A stretch of 64,000 nt of DNA from Codonopsis lanceolata (Eukaryota; Streptophyta; Magnoliopsida; Asterales; Campanulaceae), in assembly GCA_013146195.2 (NCBI GenBank), contig CM028379.1, positions 87,788,617 to 87,852,616 on the forward strand. Reading direction: 5' to 3'. The notes under the pieces are model-generated. The model saw nothing but the letters and a program-made list of their open reading frames with translations, did not search any database and was not told the DNA's origin. The translations under genes and the position numbers were made by a program. Position 1 is the stretch's first letter. Every line of letters starts with the position of its first letter. Below, piece by piece: positions 1 through 10,378 of the stretch.

Positions 1-1485
1 AAAAGAAAAAAAAAGAAAGAAAGAAGAAAAGAAAAAAAAAAGGGAAGAAGAGAAGAAAAAATCTCTCGAAACCAACACGTACACCTTTTTAGATATGGAT
101 CAAAAAAGGAGAGGCCCACCATACCCAAAACCCAAGCCATACCCAAAGTCTAAGCCAAAGAGCCTACCATACTCGAAACCAAAAGGCCAATTCTTCATTT
201 AGAACCCACAGCCTGAAAAGCCAACCGACAGTCAAATTATTGATCACTTTCCCATGAAAAGGCCTTCCAACATTCTAACCTCGAAACCAATCCATCCCAA
301 AAGTTTAAGCAGTACGCCTTGAACCAGTCGTGATCAACAACTCTGCTTCAATCGGTTATAACGAAATCTGAGTCAAAGACAGAACTCCTAGTTAAAAACA
401 CATAAAAATATCAAAAGATAATTACCAAGTAGGGTCCATAAACCATCAACCTGGTGATACTCGGCGATAAAGTGAACTTTGAATTCCGTCTCTCTTTCTT
501 ATTCCATAGAGTTATCCTCATATCCTATGCCCTTGATTTTCTCAAAAAAAAAATGAAGAAGAAAAAGAGAAAAACAAGGGGCTTTCCCTCCGTCCACTTT
601 CTTCTGGGGACATTTATATCCATAAAAACATATCAGTTGAGTATACTAGGGGATTTATATCCTATCTTGAAGAATTTGTTGATTGAACCACCCTAGGGCT
701 TTTCCCATCAAACTCATAAGTCTTGTCCATGCGGTCTCCTACCTCATATTCCCTGGGTCATAAATTGTTGGTCATTTTGGAAAGAGCCATTTTGGAAACA
801 CCTATCAATCGAGAAAGTTCTGCCTCGTCCTTATTGGGCAAGGACTACTTAGGATTGGATGACAAGATCACTGATTATGCCTAATCATCATCTGAAATCC
901 AAGGTTATAACAGATAACCTGTTGCAGAATTAATACACTACTACAAGGTCCCTCATGATTTCTGCAAGCCGGGTAGTTTATTTCGGATACATTTTGCCCC
1001 TACTTTCCGGTCTGTCCAGAATACCAAAGGTTAGGAACCTCATTTATAAGGTTGAGACATTTGTTTCGCTCAAGCATCGTATTGATTTCTCTAAGTCTCG
1101 TCAGATCTTGCTACTAGACTGCCATGTTACCTCGTCCTATGGGTCCAGGTTTTGAAACACCCCCTTACTTTCTTTGCCAAAACCATGATATTTTGTTATC
1201 AAGTCAAAAGAAAGAAACGGAAGCTCTCCATTACATTTCCTCACTAAGAAACCCTACCAGATGTTAGAAACCAAATAACATATACATCATACCTCCTATG
1301 TTTGTAGCTAAAGCTTCGAGTAAACCCAAACAAAGCTACAACCTCAGCTCACCAGCCAAGAAGTACAGTGTGTTTAACAAAATTAGTTTTGCTTAAAGAT
1401 TGATCATGTACAGGTACTAATAGCTAGTGTCTACAGGTAGACTAAATTGCAAAATGTTGGAGTAAGAATTTCAGCAACATTGTTT
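1..1485 (+). other. Retroelement 3' untranslated region before the tandem array
   Basis: This stretch matches the reverse complement of about 13962-15405, so it is a second copy of the same retroelement segment. Matching landmarks are the AATCGGTTATAA block near 350 (complement near 15095) and the TACAGTGTGTTTA block near 1365 (complement near 13965). Short frames at 454-696 and minus 14672-14947 look alike only because the DNA is homologous, and they contain low-complexity lysine runs. I see no protein domain. Confidence 0.65.
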
Positions 1486-1574
1486 CACGCCACTATATCT
1501 GATCTTGAAAATTTTCCCACATATTACTGACCTTGTCATCATCCCTAAATTTTGAAAAAAAAAACAACAACAAA

Positions 1575-4500
1575 AGCAGCATCGCTTTCCCTATGCTAGG
1601 GAAAGCCCGTTTTCAAAAGCAGCATCGCTTTCCCTATGCTGGGGAAAGCCTGTTTTCAAAAACAACATTGCTTTCCCTATGCTGGGGAAAGAGCATTTTA
1701 AAAGGTTCTATCACTTTCCCTATGCTGGGGAAAACACATTTTAAAGGGTTCAATCGCTTTCCCTATGCTGGGGAAAGCTCGTTTTCAACAACAGCATCGC
1801 TTTTCCTATGCTGGGGAAAGCCCGTTTTCAAAAGCAGCATCATTTTCCCAATGTTCGGGAAAGCCCGTTTTCAACAACAACATCGCTTTCCCTATGCTGG
1901 GAAAAGCTCATTTTCAACAACAGCATCGCTTTCCCTATGTTGGGGAAAACCATTTTCAACAACAGCATCGCTTTCCTTATGCTAGGGAAAGCCCGTTTTC
2001 AAAAGCAGCATCACTTTCCATATGCTGGGAAAAGCCCGTTTTCAACAACAGCATCGCTTTCCCTATGCTAGGGAAAGCCCGTTTTCAACAACAGCATCAC
2101 TTTCCCTATGTTGAAGAAAGCCCATTTTCTATAATAGCATCGCTTTCCCTATGCTGGGGAAAGCTCGTTTTCAAGAACAGCATCGCTTTCCATATGTTGG
2201 GGAAAGCCCATTTTCAACAACAACATCGCTTTCCGTATGCTAGGGAAAGATTGTTTTCAAAAGCAGCATCACTTTCCCTATACTGGGGAGGGCCCGTTTT
2301 CAACAACAACATCCCTATGCTGGGGAAAGCTCATTTTCAAAAGCAGTATCACTTTCCCTATGCTGGGGAAAGCCCGTTTTCAAAAGCAGCATCGCTTTCC
2401 CTATGTTGGGAAAAGCTCATTTTCAACAACAACATCGCTTTCCCTATGCTGGGGAAAGCCGTTTTCAACAACAACATCGCTTTCCGTATACTGGGGAAAG
2501 CTCGTTTTCAACAACAGCATCGCTTTCGCTATGTTGGGGAAAGCCCTTTTTCAAAAGCAGCATCGCTTTCCCTATGCTTGGGAAAGTCTGTTTTCAACAA
2601 CATCATCGCTTTCCCTATGCTGGGGAAAGCCTGTTTTCAAAAGCAGCATCGCTTTCCCTGTGCTAGGAAAAGCCCGTTTTCAATAACAGCATCGTTTTCC
2701 CTATGTTGGGGAAAGCCTGTTTTCAACAACAACATCGCTTTCCCTATGCTGTGGAAAGCCCGTTTTCAACAACAGCGTCACTTTCCCTATGCTGGGGAAA
2801 GTTTGTTTTCAAAAACAGTATCGCTTTCCATATGTTGGGGAAAGCCCGTTTTCAACAACAACATCGCTTTCCCTATGCTGGGGAAGGCCTATTTTCAAAA
2901 GCAGCATCGCTTTCCCTATACTGGAGAGGGCCCGTTTTCAACAACAGCATCCCTATGTTAGGGAAAGTCCGTTTTCAAAAGATGCATCGCTTTCCCTATG
3001 CTGGTGAAAGCCCGTTTTCAAAAATAGCATCGCTTTCCCAATGCTGGGAAAAACACGTTTTAAAATGTTCCATCAATTTCCTTATGCTGGAGAAAGCATG
3101 TTTTCAAAAGCAGCATCGCTTTCGCTATGTTGGGGAGAGCCCGTTTTCAATAACATCATCGCTTTCCCTATATTGGGGAAAGCTTGTTTTCAAAAGCAGC
3201 ATCACTTTCCCTATGCTGGGGAAAGAGCATTTTAAAAGGTTCCATCGCTTTCCCTATGCTGGGAAAAACGGATTTTAAAGGCTTCCATCGTTTTCCATAT
3301 GTTGGGGAAAGCCCATTTTCAACAAGAGCAACACTTTCCCTATGCTGGGGAAAGCTCGTTTTCAAAAGTAGCATCGCTTTCCCAATGTTGGGGAGAGCCC
3401 GTTTTCAAAAGCAGCATCGTTTTCCCTATGCTGGGGAAAGCTCGTTTTCAAAAATAGCATCACTTTCCCTATGCTGGGGAAAGCGCGTTTTAAAAGGTTC
3501 CATCGCTTTCCATATGCTGGGGAAAGCGCATTTTAAAGGGTTCCATCGCTTTCCCTATGCTGGAGAAACTCGTTTTCCACAACAGCATTGCTTTCCCTAT
3601 GCTGGGGAAAGCCCGTTTTCAAAAGCAGCATCGCTTTCTCTATTTTCGGGAACAACCCGTTTTCAACAACAGCATTGATTTCCCTATGCTGGGGAATGCC
3701 CATTTTCAACAACAGCATCGCTTTCCCTATGCTGGGGAAAGCCCATTTTTAAAAGTAGCATCGCTTTCCCTATGTTGGGAAAAGCATGTTTTCAACAACA
3801 GCATCACTTTCCCTATGTTGGGGAATGCCCGTTTTCAACAACAGCTTCGCTTTTCCTATGCTGGGGAAAGCTCGTTTTCAACAACAGCATCGCTTTCCAT
3901 ATGTTGGGGAAAGCATGTTTTCAACAACAGCATCGCTTTCCCAATGCTGGGGAGAGCCTGTTTTCAAAAGCAGCATCACTTTCCCTATGCTGGGGAGGGC
4001 CCGTTTTCAACAACAGCATCCCTATGCTTGGAAATCCGTTTTCAGCAAAGACGCTTCCCTATCTGGGAAAGCAAAAATGACGCTTTCCTATGCCGGAAAA
4101 ACGCGTTTTAAAAGGTTTCATCGCTTTCCTTATGCTGGGGAAAACCCATTTTCAAAAGCGACGCTTTCTATGCTTGGGAGAACCCGTTTCAATAACGATC
4201 GCTTTCCTATCTTTGGGAAAGCCCGTTCAGGATCGCTTTCCCTATGCTGGGGAAAGCCCGTTTTCAAAAACAGTATCGCTTTCCCTATGCTGGGGAAAGT
4301 GCGTTATAAAAGGTTCCATCGCTTTCCCTATGCTGGGGAAATCGCATTTTAAAGGGTTCCATCGCTTTCCCTATGCTGGGGAAAGCCCATTTTCAACAAC
4401 AGCATCATTTTCCCTATGCAGGGGAAAACCCGTTTTCAAAAGCAGCATCGCTTTCCCTATGTTGGGGAGAGCCCGTTTTCAACAACAGCATCGCTCCCCC

Positions 4501-4965
4501 TATGCTGGGGAAAGCCTGTTTTCAAAAGCAGCATCGCTTTCCCTATCCTGGGGAAAGCTCGTTTTCAAAAACAACATCACTTTCCCTATGCTAGAGGAAG
4601 CGTGTTTTAAAAGGTTCCATCGCTTTCCATGTGCTGGGGAAAGCGCATTTTAAAGGGTTCCATCGCTTTCCCTATGCTGGGGAAAGCATGTTTTCAACAA
4701 CAGCATCGCTTTCCCTATGCTGGGGAAAGCCTGTTTTTAAAAGAAGCATCGCTTTTCCTATGCTGGGGAAAGCCTGTTTTCAAAAACAACATCGTTTTCA
4801 CTATGCTGGGGAAAGCGCGTTTGAAAAGGAGTTCCATCGCTTTCCCTATGCTGGGGAAAGCGCGTTTTGAAAAAGTAGCATCGCTTTCCCTCTGCTCGGG
4901 AAAGCGCATTTTGAAAAAAAAAATTCATTGCTTTCCCTATGCTGGGGAAAACGCGTTTTAAAAGT
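1575..4965 (+). repeat. 43-bp tandem array, about 79 units, hairpin in every unit
   Basis: The unit is 43 bp. Its core is a dyad, GCTTTCCC - TATGCTG - GGGAAAGC (8-bp arms, 7-nt loop), followed by a CCGTTTTCAAAAGCAGCAT-type spacer. The spacer alternates among CAAAAGCAG, CAACAACAG and TAAAAGGTTC variants. Units diverge by several substitutions but the length hardly drifts. Because 43 leaves remainder 1 on division by 3 and the unit has no plus-strand stop, all three frames stay open for long stretches; these frames are not treated as genes. The array lies between the retroelement 3' untranslated region and its conserved terminal block. A shorter array of the same unit is at 61927-62340. Confidence 0.95.
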
Positions 4966-5334
4966 TCCCAGAAGTTTTGCCTATGCTGGGCGAAACGCAC
5001 TATCCATCCCACCATGTGTTGTTGTTAAGTTTGCATGAGGCCGAACTACGTTTGGTCTGATTCCTTTTATTAAAGGATATGTAGGCATCCTATTTCGATA
5101 GGTCCGACCATCAGAGCATTTAATTTGCATATCTGCCTAAAAACTACGACAACTTGTTATAACCGACTAAATATGTCTTGGGCATGTGAGATTGGATCTA
5201 CTACATTATAAACTACCGCATTTCCATATCTCCCCATTATAATTGCACGAAATTTGGGAGTCTATTTCTTATCAACGATGTTCGTTTACTTAGTAAGCTT
5301 CGGGTTACCCGTAAACTCCATCGTTGAGGGGCTC
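4966..5334 (+). other. Conserved terminal block and polypurine tract of Tat/Ogre-like element
   Basis: This block is shared with the reverse complement of 12175-12530 and with 62341-62625 plus 63851-63948. It contains a last hairpin (GTTTTGCC 4974-4981, GGCGAAAC 4989-4996), the phrase TTTGGTCTGATTCC, and ends CGTTGAGGGGCTC immediately before the LTR. That purine-rich end is the likely plus-strand priming tract. The junction CCATTATAATT near 5238 is the unoccupied version of the site where the MULE at 62626 sits in the third copy. Confidence 0.7.
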
Positions 5335-5541
5335 TGTAGACACCCAAATTTCGTACCTCTGATATGTAATCTTGACACGAGATATCAAGACCTGTTAAAC
5401 ACTAACAAATGTCAAGTTATAGGGTCTCGATTGCAAAAAAATGCATAAGAAATGAAAGGATGGATGAATAGTGAATGGCAGGGGGCCAAAGTGTTAGAAA
5501 TCGAAACAAAAAAGCAACTGACGCCACCCATAATGCTTCTA

Positions 5542-5596
5542 GGCGCCACCCAGGCTCAAACTAGGAACCGCACCCACTTCCTATGGGGGTGGCGCC
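5542..5596. promoter_or_regulatory. Inverted repeat in LTR U3 region
   Basis: Perfect 10-bp arms GGCGCCACCC (5542-5551) and GGGTGGCGCC (5587-5596) flank a 35-bp loop about 120 bp upstream of the LTR TATA box. The same arms recur in the minus-strand LTR at 10149-10158 and 10194-10203. Possible roles are factor binding or RNA structure. No function is demonstrated. Confidence 0.5.
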
Positions 5597-5714
5597 CAAA
5601 TAGTCCCTCTGCAATATTGCGTTTTGCTTTCGGTACAATCTCTCAATCGTGCGGTACAAGCTGGTGAAGCACAGAAAGAAAAATCGTAATGCCGAAGGAG
5701 TCCCTCCATCATCC

Positions 5715-5722
5715 TATAAATA
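5715..5722 (+). promoter_or_regulatory. LTR TATA box
   Basis: TATAAATA lies about 380 bp into the LTR. It is conserved on the minus strand in the three related LTRs at 10023-10030, 11817-11824 and 61569-61576, so it is the likely core promoter of this family. Confidence 0.6.
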
Positions 5723-6575
5723 AAGGTGCCCGGCTTCAGGAATTAAAACGGAAAAAATTTCACACACTTCACACACCGCTTACACTTTACGCAGAGAGCG
5801 ATCGTCTTGGGAGATATCCTTCCTATAAGCCTCAAAGCTCCGTCAAATCTCCCCCAAACACAAATCTAACTGGTCAAAGTGAACCTTAGCCTTCCAGCTA
5901 GGATTCCACCCTATTTCCCTGGTCCAAAAATCCCAAAAAGAGCAGTTGCCCTGCCCAAATCCGGCCAACCGCGAAAAGCAAGCGCTGTTGCCGCCCGATT
6001 TCCACCAACGAAGCAAACAACAAAGAAAAAGCAAGCGGCTTGCCGCCTGCTACCCGGCCGAAAGTAACTTTCGGAAGCAGTTACTCTGCCCGAATCTCCA
6101 CAACAACAAAAGACTCCCTCTCCCAGAAAGACAGAGCGAGCACAACCTACGCTCTTAAAGGTAAGCCTTCAAGGGGTTTTATAAAGAAAGTGCAATTTTC
6201 AGTTGGCCCGATGTAAAAAATATAAGCAGTTATGCTGTCCGGATTTCTATAGGAAATAGCTCTAAAAAGAGCCATTATTATAGCCAAATATTTATAAATG
6301 TATTTGTAATTCTTAGATGGAAGCGGCTGCAAGTCTGTAATAATGTGGATACATATATATCTGTTTAAATGCTTTATTTCATTTGCTAAGTAAATATAAT
6401 AAAAACATATTTTAGCCAAAAACTATTTTTGAGACCGAAAGGGCGAGTTGGGTGCCTAACACCTTCCCACCTCGTAACTTAGCCTCCGAACCCTTTTTAC
6501 AAACTCTGGTTATTTTTGGTTTCTCTTCATTTCTTCTTAAAATAAAGATGGCGACTCTGTTACAACATTTTGGAT

Positions 6576-7040
6576 TACAGTGAGGCCCGCAACATCCTTT
6601 TTTGCACTTTTCCGTTTTCCCCTAAACAAGGGAAGATGGGAATGAAAAGGGTGATGCACTTTTTGTATCTTTTTTCCCCTAAACAAGGGAGGATGAGATA
6701 CGAAAAACCCAGAACACTCATAGTTATCCAGGATGTACATCAGTCTACAGTGAGGCATGGCGTGTTCCCACGCGCCTTCGCAATATCCTTTTTTTGCACT
6801 TTTCTGTTTTTCCTAAACAAGGGAAGATGAGAATGAAAAGGGTGAGGCGTTTTCTGTATCTTGTTTTCCCCTAAAAAAATGAGGATGAGATACGGAAAAA
6901 TCCAAAGCACTCATAATGGACTAACGCACACTTAGTGACCGTGACGTATTCAACGTGCTTTCGACAACACTCTTTTTGCACTTTTAATTTCGTCTTCCCC
7001 TAAACAAGGGAGGATAGAATGAAAAGAGTTATGTCCTTCC
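6576..7040 (+). repeat. Degenerate ~170-190 bp tandem repeats inside the LTR
   Basis: Two to three diverged units start near 6577, 6747 and about 6965. Each holds a TTTTGCACTTTT block and one or two TTCCC-CTAAACAA-GGGAA dyads followed by GATGAGAATGAAAAGGGTG-like sequence. Equivalent repeats are in the minus-strand LTRs at 10470-10925 and 60300-60780. Confidence 0.65.
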
Positions 7041-7050
7041 ACAACTCACA

Positions 7051-7610
7051 GATATATTTGCACTTTATACTGTAATTTATTGAAAATTAATTATTTTTTT
7101 GCACTTCAACAACCTTTTCAAACCGCGATTCAGAAATCTTTGCACCGCGATTTACAAATTCAAAAGCTAGCATAGTTTTGTACTGCGATTCACAAATTCA
7201 AAAGGCTAGCATAGTTTTGTACCGCGATTCTTTTATTTAAATTGTTGCACCGCGATATATTTGCCCTTTATACTGTAATTTATTGAAAATTAATTAATTT
7301 TTTACACTTTAACAACCTTTTCAAAAGTTGTACCGCGATTCAGGAATCTTTGCACCGCGATTTACAATCTCAAAAGCTAGTATAGTTTTGTACCGCGATT
7401 AAGAAATTCAAAAGGCTGGCATAGTTTTGCACCGCGATTCTTTTCTTAAAATTGTTAGCACCGCGATATATTTGTACTTTGTACTATAATTTATTGAAAA
7501 TTAATTATTTTTTTGCACTTTAATAACCTTTTCAAAAGTTGTACTGCGGTTCAAAAGTTTGGTTCAGGTAAAATTGTTGTACCGCGGTTCATAAATTTTA
7601 TTGTAACGCG
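7051..7610. repeat. ~207-bp tandem repeat with CACCGCGATT subrepeats
   Basis: About 2.6 units of 203-211 bp are recognisable from the TGTAATTTATTGAAAATTAA block at 7071, 7274 and (as TATAATTTATTG) 7485. Inside each unit the motif TTGTACCGCGATT recurs three to five times with AAAGCTAGCATAG spacers. It starts right after the LTR end, so it is probably flanking DNA of the insertion. The family is not recognised. Confidence 0.75.
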
Positions 7611-9130
7611 CATACAGTTCATTAAGGGAATCGTAATCATTTTGCCACCAAAAGTGACTTTTTCTAGTTGAAAATAAAAAGGGTGTACTGTAGCGATTAA
7701 ATACTTTCAAAAGTGGACTGGCCTGTAATTTTTCCAATTTAAATTGTTTGGGGGAAAAAGTCGGGTTGACACGGGCCGACCCGCTTTAACATGCAGTATG
7801 TTTCAACCAGACCGGTTCCGACCCAACCCATTTCAACCCGTTTGGGATTTGGATTCTAATGGGTTTAGACTCATTTCAACTCACTACTCATTCCAACTCA
7901 ACCTAACCCACCCAATTGTCAGGCCTACCTATCATTGTTGGGTTTTCTATTACTACGTAAATAATAAATAATAATCCTCATTCTAATTATATAGTCCTTG
8001 ATCAAGCAAGAAATGTGATGATCCTATCTTATGTCCACGTAGACAATGAATCTAATGAGGATATCTAACGTGTATAATTCCAAACATTAACAACCCCTCT
8101 CTAGCACCTGAGTAACACTGGCTATGATCAAGGTTGCTTGTTGTCATCGTACAAGAGATTTGATACTAAAGGGATCTGAGAAATATCTGGGTGTTAAAGT
8201 TATTCATGATGATTTAAAAGACTGGTGTTTATGGTGGTGTTGGTTTGGAGTGGGGTTTTACAAGAAGATGAATCTTGAATTCTTGTTAATGGTGAAGGTT
8301 AAGGTTCAAAAAAGTGATCCCCTTTAGTGACTCTGGAGGCTCTTATATACCCTTTCTGGTCGTGACGCTATTGACATTAATCGTGAGGTGGCGGTTTCTC
8401 ATTGTTAGAGTAGGGCGGCCTATCATCATTGTTCTGATGCTGAGTTAGGTGAATGATGTGAAAAGACTACATGTCTGCGAGGAAGGTTGTTGGTTGTATG
8501 TGGCAGCACTTTTTGTCGTGCGATCGGGCTTTAGGCAGAGCTACAATTCCATGGCCTTTTCGTGATAAGCTCGATTTTAGGCCGAGTCGGTAGGGTTGTT
8601 GTCGAGGTCGGACCTTGGCCATCGACTCTAACGGAGGAGTGGATGGATGTGGCGAGCTAGTTTTTACTCGGCTTATGTTGAATCGAGGAACCTTCCTTAT
8701 GGGATCACCTGGCCTTTCCACCAGGTCGGCTCAGTAGTGGTGGGTCCCAGCTCAACCCCTGCCGAGCTCCTTTGGTACTATATATTTTTTAGATTATTTT
8801 TATCATCTTGATTTGTTTTCCATTTTAGTCGATATCCCAGTTGATAGATGTGTTATATACGCATCTATTGGGTACTTTTATAGCTTAGAAATAGCGATTC
8901 CAAGAGGCTTTTGGCTATTAATATGTGTTTTTGAACTTTATTGTGAGTTTCAGGGTTTTAGGTGAAATTATGGGATTTACAAGGCTTATAGTGAAGAATT
9001 GAGGAAGGGTGCTAAGTGCTGAAGTTTGAAAGATGAAGAAGAAATCCGGAACCCCTTGCGAATGCAAGGGTAAGGAACCTTGCCCCCACAACTTCTCCAG
9101 TACGCAAGGCAAATTTGAGCTAAGGCTTTG
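7611..9130. other. Unassigned intergenic DNA
   Basis: Around 7760-7930 there is a run rich in GACCCGACC-like words (GGGCCGACCC, GACCCAACCC, TTCAACCCG). The rest carries only short frames with no recognisable domain. I see no element boundary or RNA gene here. Confidence 0.4.
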
Positions 9131-10376
9131 TGTGAGTGTCCCGGATTTTATTTATCCCCCTCCTGCTGATGAAAAGCGGGTGGTTTCAAAATAAACCATT
9201 AAGGCACGTGGAATACGCCCGGCCTCATTGTGGATTCAAAATATTAAAACAGAGTCGTCATCTTTATTTTAAGGAAAAATAAAGAGGAACTAAAGTGTAA
9301 CCAGATTTGTAAAGGGTTCGGAGGCTAAGTTACGACGTGGGAAGGTGTTAGGCACCCAACTCGCCCTTTCGGTCTCTAAACTGTTTTTTGGCTAAAATAT
9401 GCTTTTCATTATATTTATTTAGAAGATGAAATAAAGCATTTAAATATACATATATCTATACATATATTATGACAACACTTGCTACGGCCTCCTTTCGGGA
9501 GTTACAAATACATTTTTAAATATTTGGCCATAATAATGGCTCTTTTAGTGCTATTTTCTATAGAAATTCGGGTAGCATAACTACTTATATTGCTTACATT
9601 TTGCTACTTTTGCTGTTTTGTTGCGGAGATTCGAGCAAAGTGACTGCTTCTGAAAGTTGTTTTCAGGCCTCGGGAACCGGGCGGAGCAACTGTTTGTTTT
9701 TTTGTTGTTTGCTTGCTATAGGCGGAATTTGGGCAGAGCAACTGCTTGCCTTTTGATGTTTTGGTGTCTGGATTTGGGCAGAGCAACTGCTCACTCTGGG
9801 ATTTTTGGACTGGAGGAATAGGGTGGAATCCTTATAGGGTAACTAGGCTTTACTTTAACTGGTTGGTTTTGTGTTTGGGGAAGATTTGACAGAGCTTCGG
9901 GGCTAGAGGAGGAAAACTCTCAAGGCGTTCTCACAGAATTCATTGTGGAGGCTTTTTAACTGCGTGCGGTGTGTGTTTAATTGTGTGTCGTGTGTGTGTG
10001 AATTCCTGAAGCCGGGGCCTTCTATTTATAGGCTGGGAAAGGCCTTCCTTCACGATTAAGTTTTCTCCTTTTGTGCTTCATCGGCTTGTACCACACACTG
10101 AGAGAGTTGCACCAAAAGCAAAATGCTACAATCCATTGAGAACTATTGGGCGCCACCCATTGAGGGGGTTGGCGCGGAGCCAAGAGGCCATGGGGGTGGC
10201 GCCAAGGTCCTTTTTTGTTTGATTTTTGGCACTTAGGCCCCCGCATTTAACTGTTTACGCATCCTGCTTTTTCTTTTGCATTTTTAACCATGTAACTTGA
10301 CATTTGTTAGTGTTTAATAGATCTTGATATCTCATGTCATGTTACATACCAGGGATACAAAATTGAGGTGTCTACA
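9131..10376 (-). repeat. LTR of Tat/Ogre-like family (1.25 kb form)
   Basis: Read on the minus strand it begins TGTAGACACCTC at 10376 and ends GACACTCACA at 9131. It contains the family TATA box, the 10-bp U3 inverted repeat, the GAGACCGAAAGGGCGAGTT block near 9375 and a GACGACTCTG word near 9260. It lacks the 500-bp tandem-repeat tail of the neighbouring LTR. Its right end is 2 bp from that LTR. No matching short target duplication was found, so solo LTR versus rearranged copy is open. Confidence 0.6.
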
Positions 10377-10378
10377 GA

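Larger units (their letters stand above)
1..7050 (+). mobile_element. 3' part of a Tat/Ogre-like Ty3/Gypsy retrotransposon
   Basis: The window opens inside a plus-strand LTR retrotransposon whose coding part lies to the left. Visible in order are about 1.5 kb of non-coding sequence, a 43-bp tandem array, a conserved terminal block ending in a purine-rich tract, and a 3' LTR beginning TGTAGACACC. The same arrangement recurs on the minus strand at 15410-10379 and on the plus strand from 61927. The lineage is inferred from the LTR shared with the element at 57768-61926, which carries a Tat/Ogre-type gag. Tandem repeats in the 3' untranslated region are known for that lineage. No coding domain of this copy is in the window. 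Confidence 0.7.
5335..7050 (+). repeat. 3' LTR of the plus-strand Tat/Ogre-like element
   Basis: The LTR begins TGTAGACACC and probably ends CAACTCACA (TG...CA), about 1.7 kb. It shares blocks with the minus-strand LTRs at 9131-10376, 10379-12174 and 60229-61926, including the GCACCC-type U3, TATAAATA at 5715-5722, the AACTCGCCCTTTCGGTCTC block (complement near 6435) and the repeated CCCTAAACAAGGG motif. The right boundary rests on the CA end and loss of similarity, so it is less certain than the left. Confidence 0.65.

Noticed and set aside
454..696. Frame similar to minus 14947-14672, a possible conserved small protein
   Set aside because: The similarity follows from homologous DNA in two copies of a non-coding region. 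The frames differ by shifts and contain Lys runs.
1533..4961. Many overlapping open frames of 60-400 codons in the array
   Set aside because: They are the same repeat read in three phases and have no independent start, domain or codon signal.
1575..4965. CRISPR-like regular array
   Set aside because: Units are head-to-tail copies with no unique spacers, the context is a plant retroelement, and the period is a single 43-bp unit.
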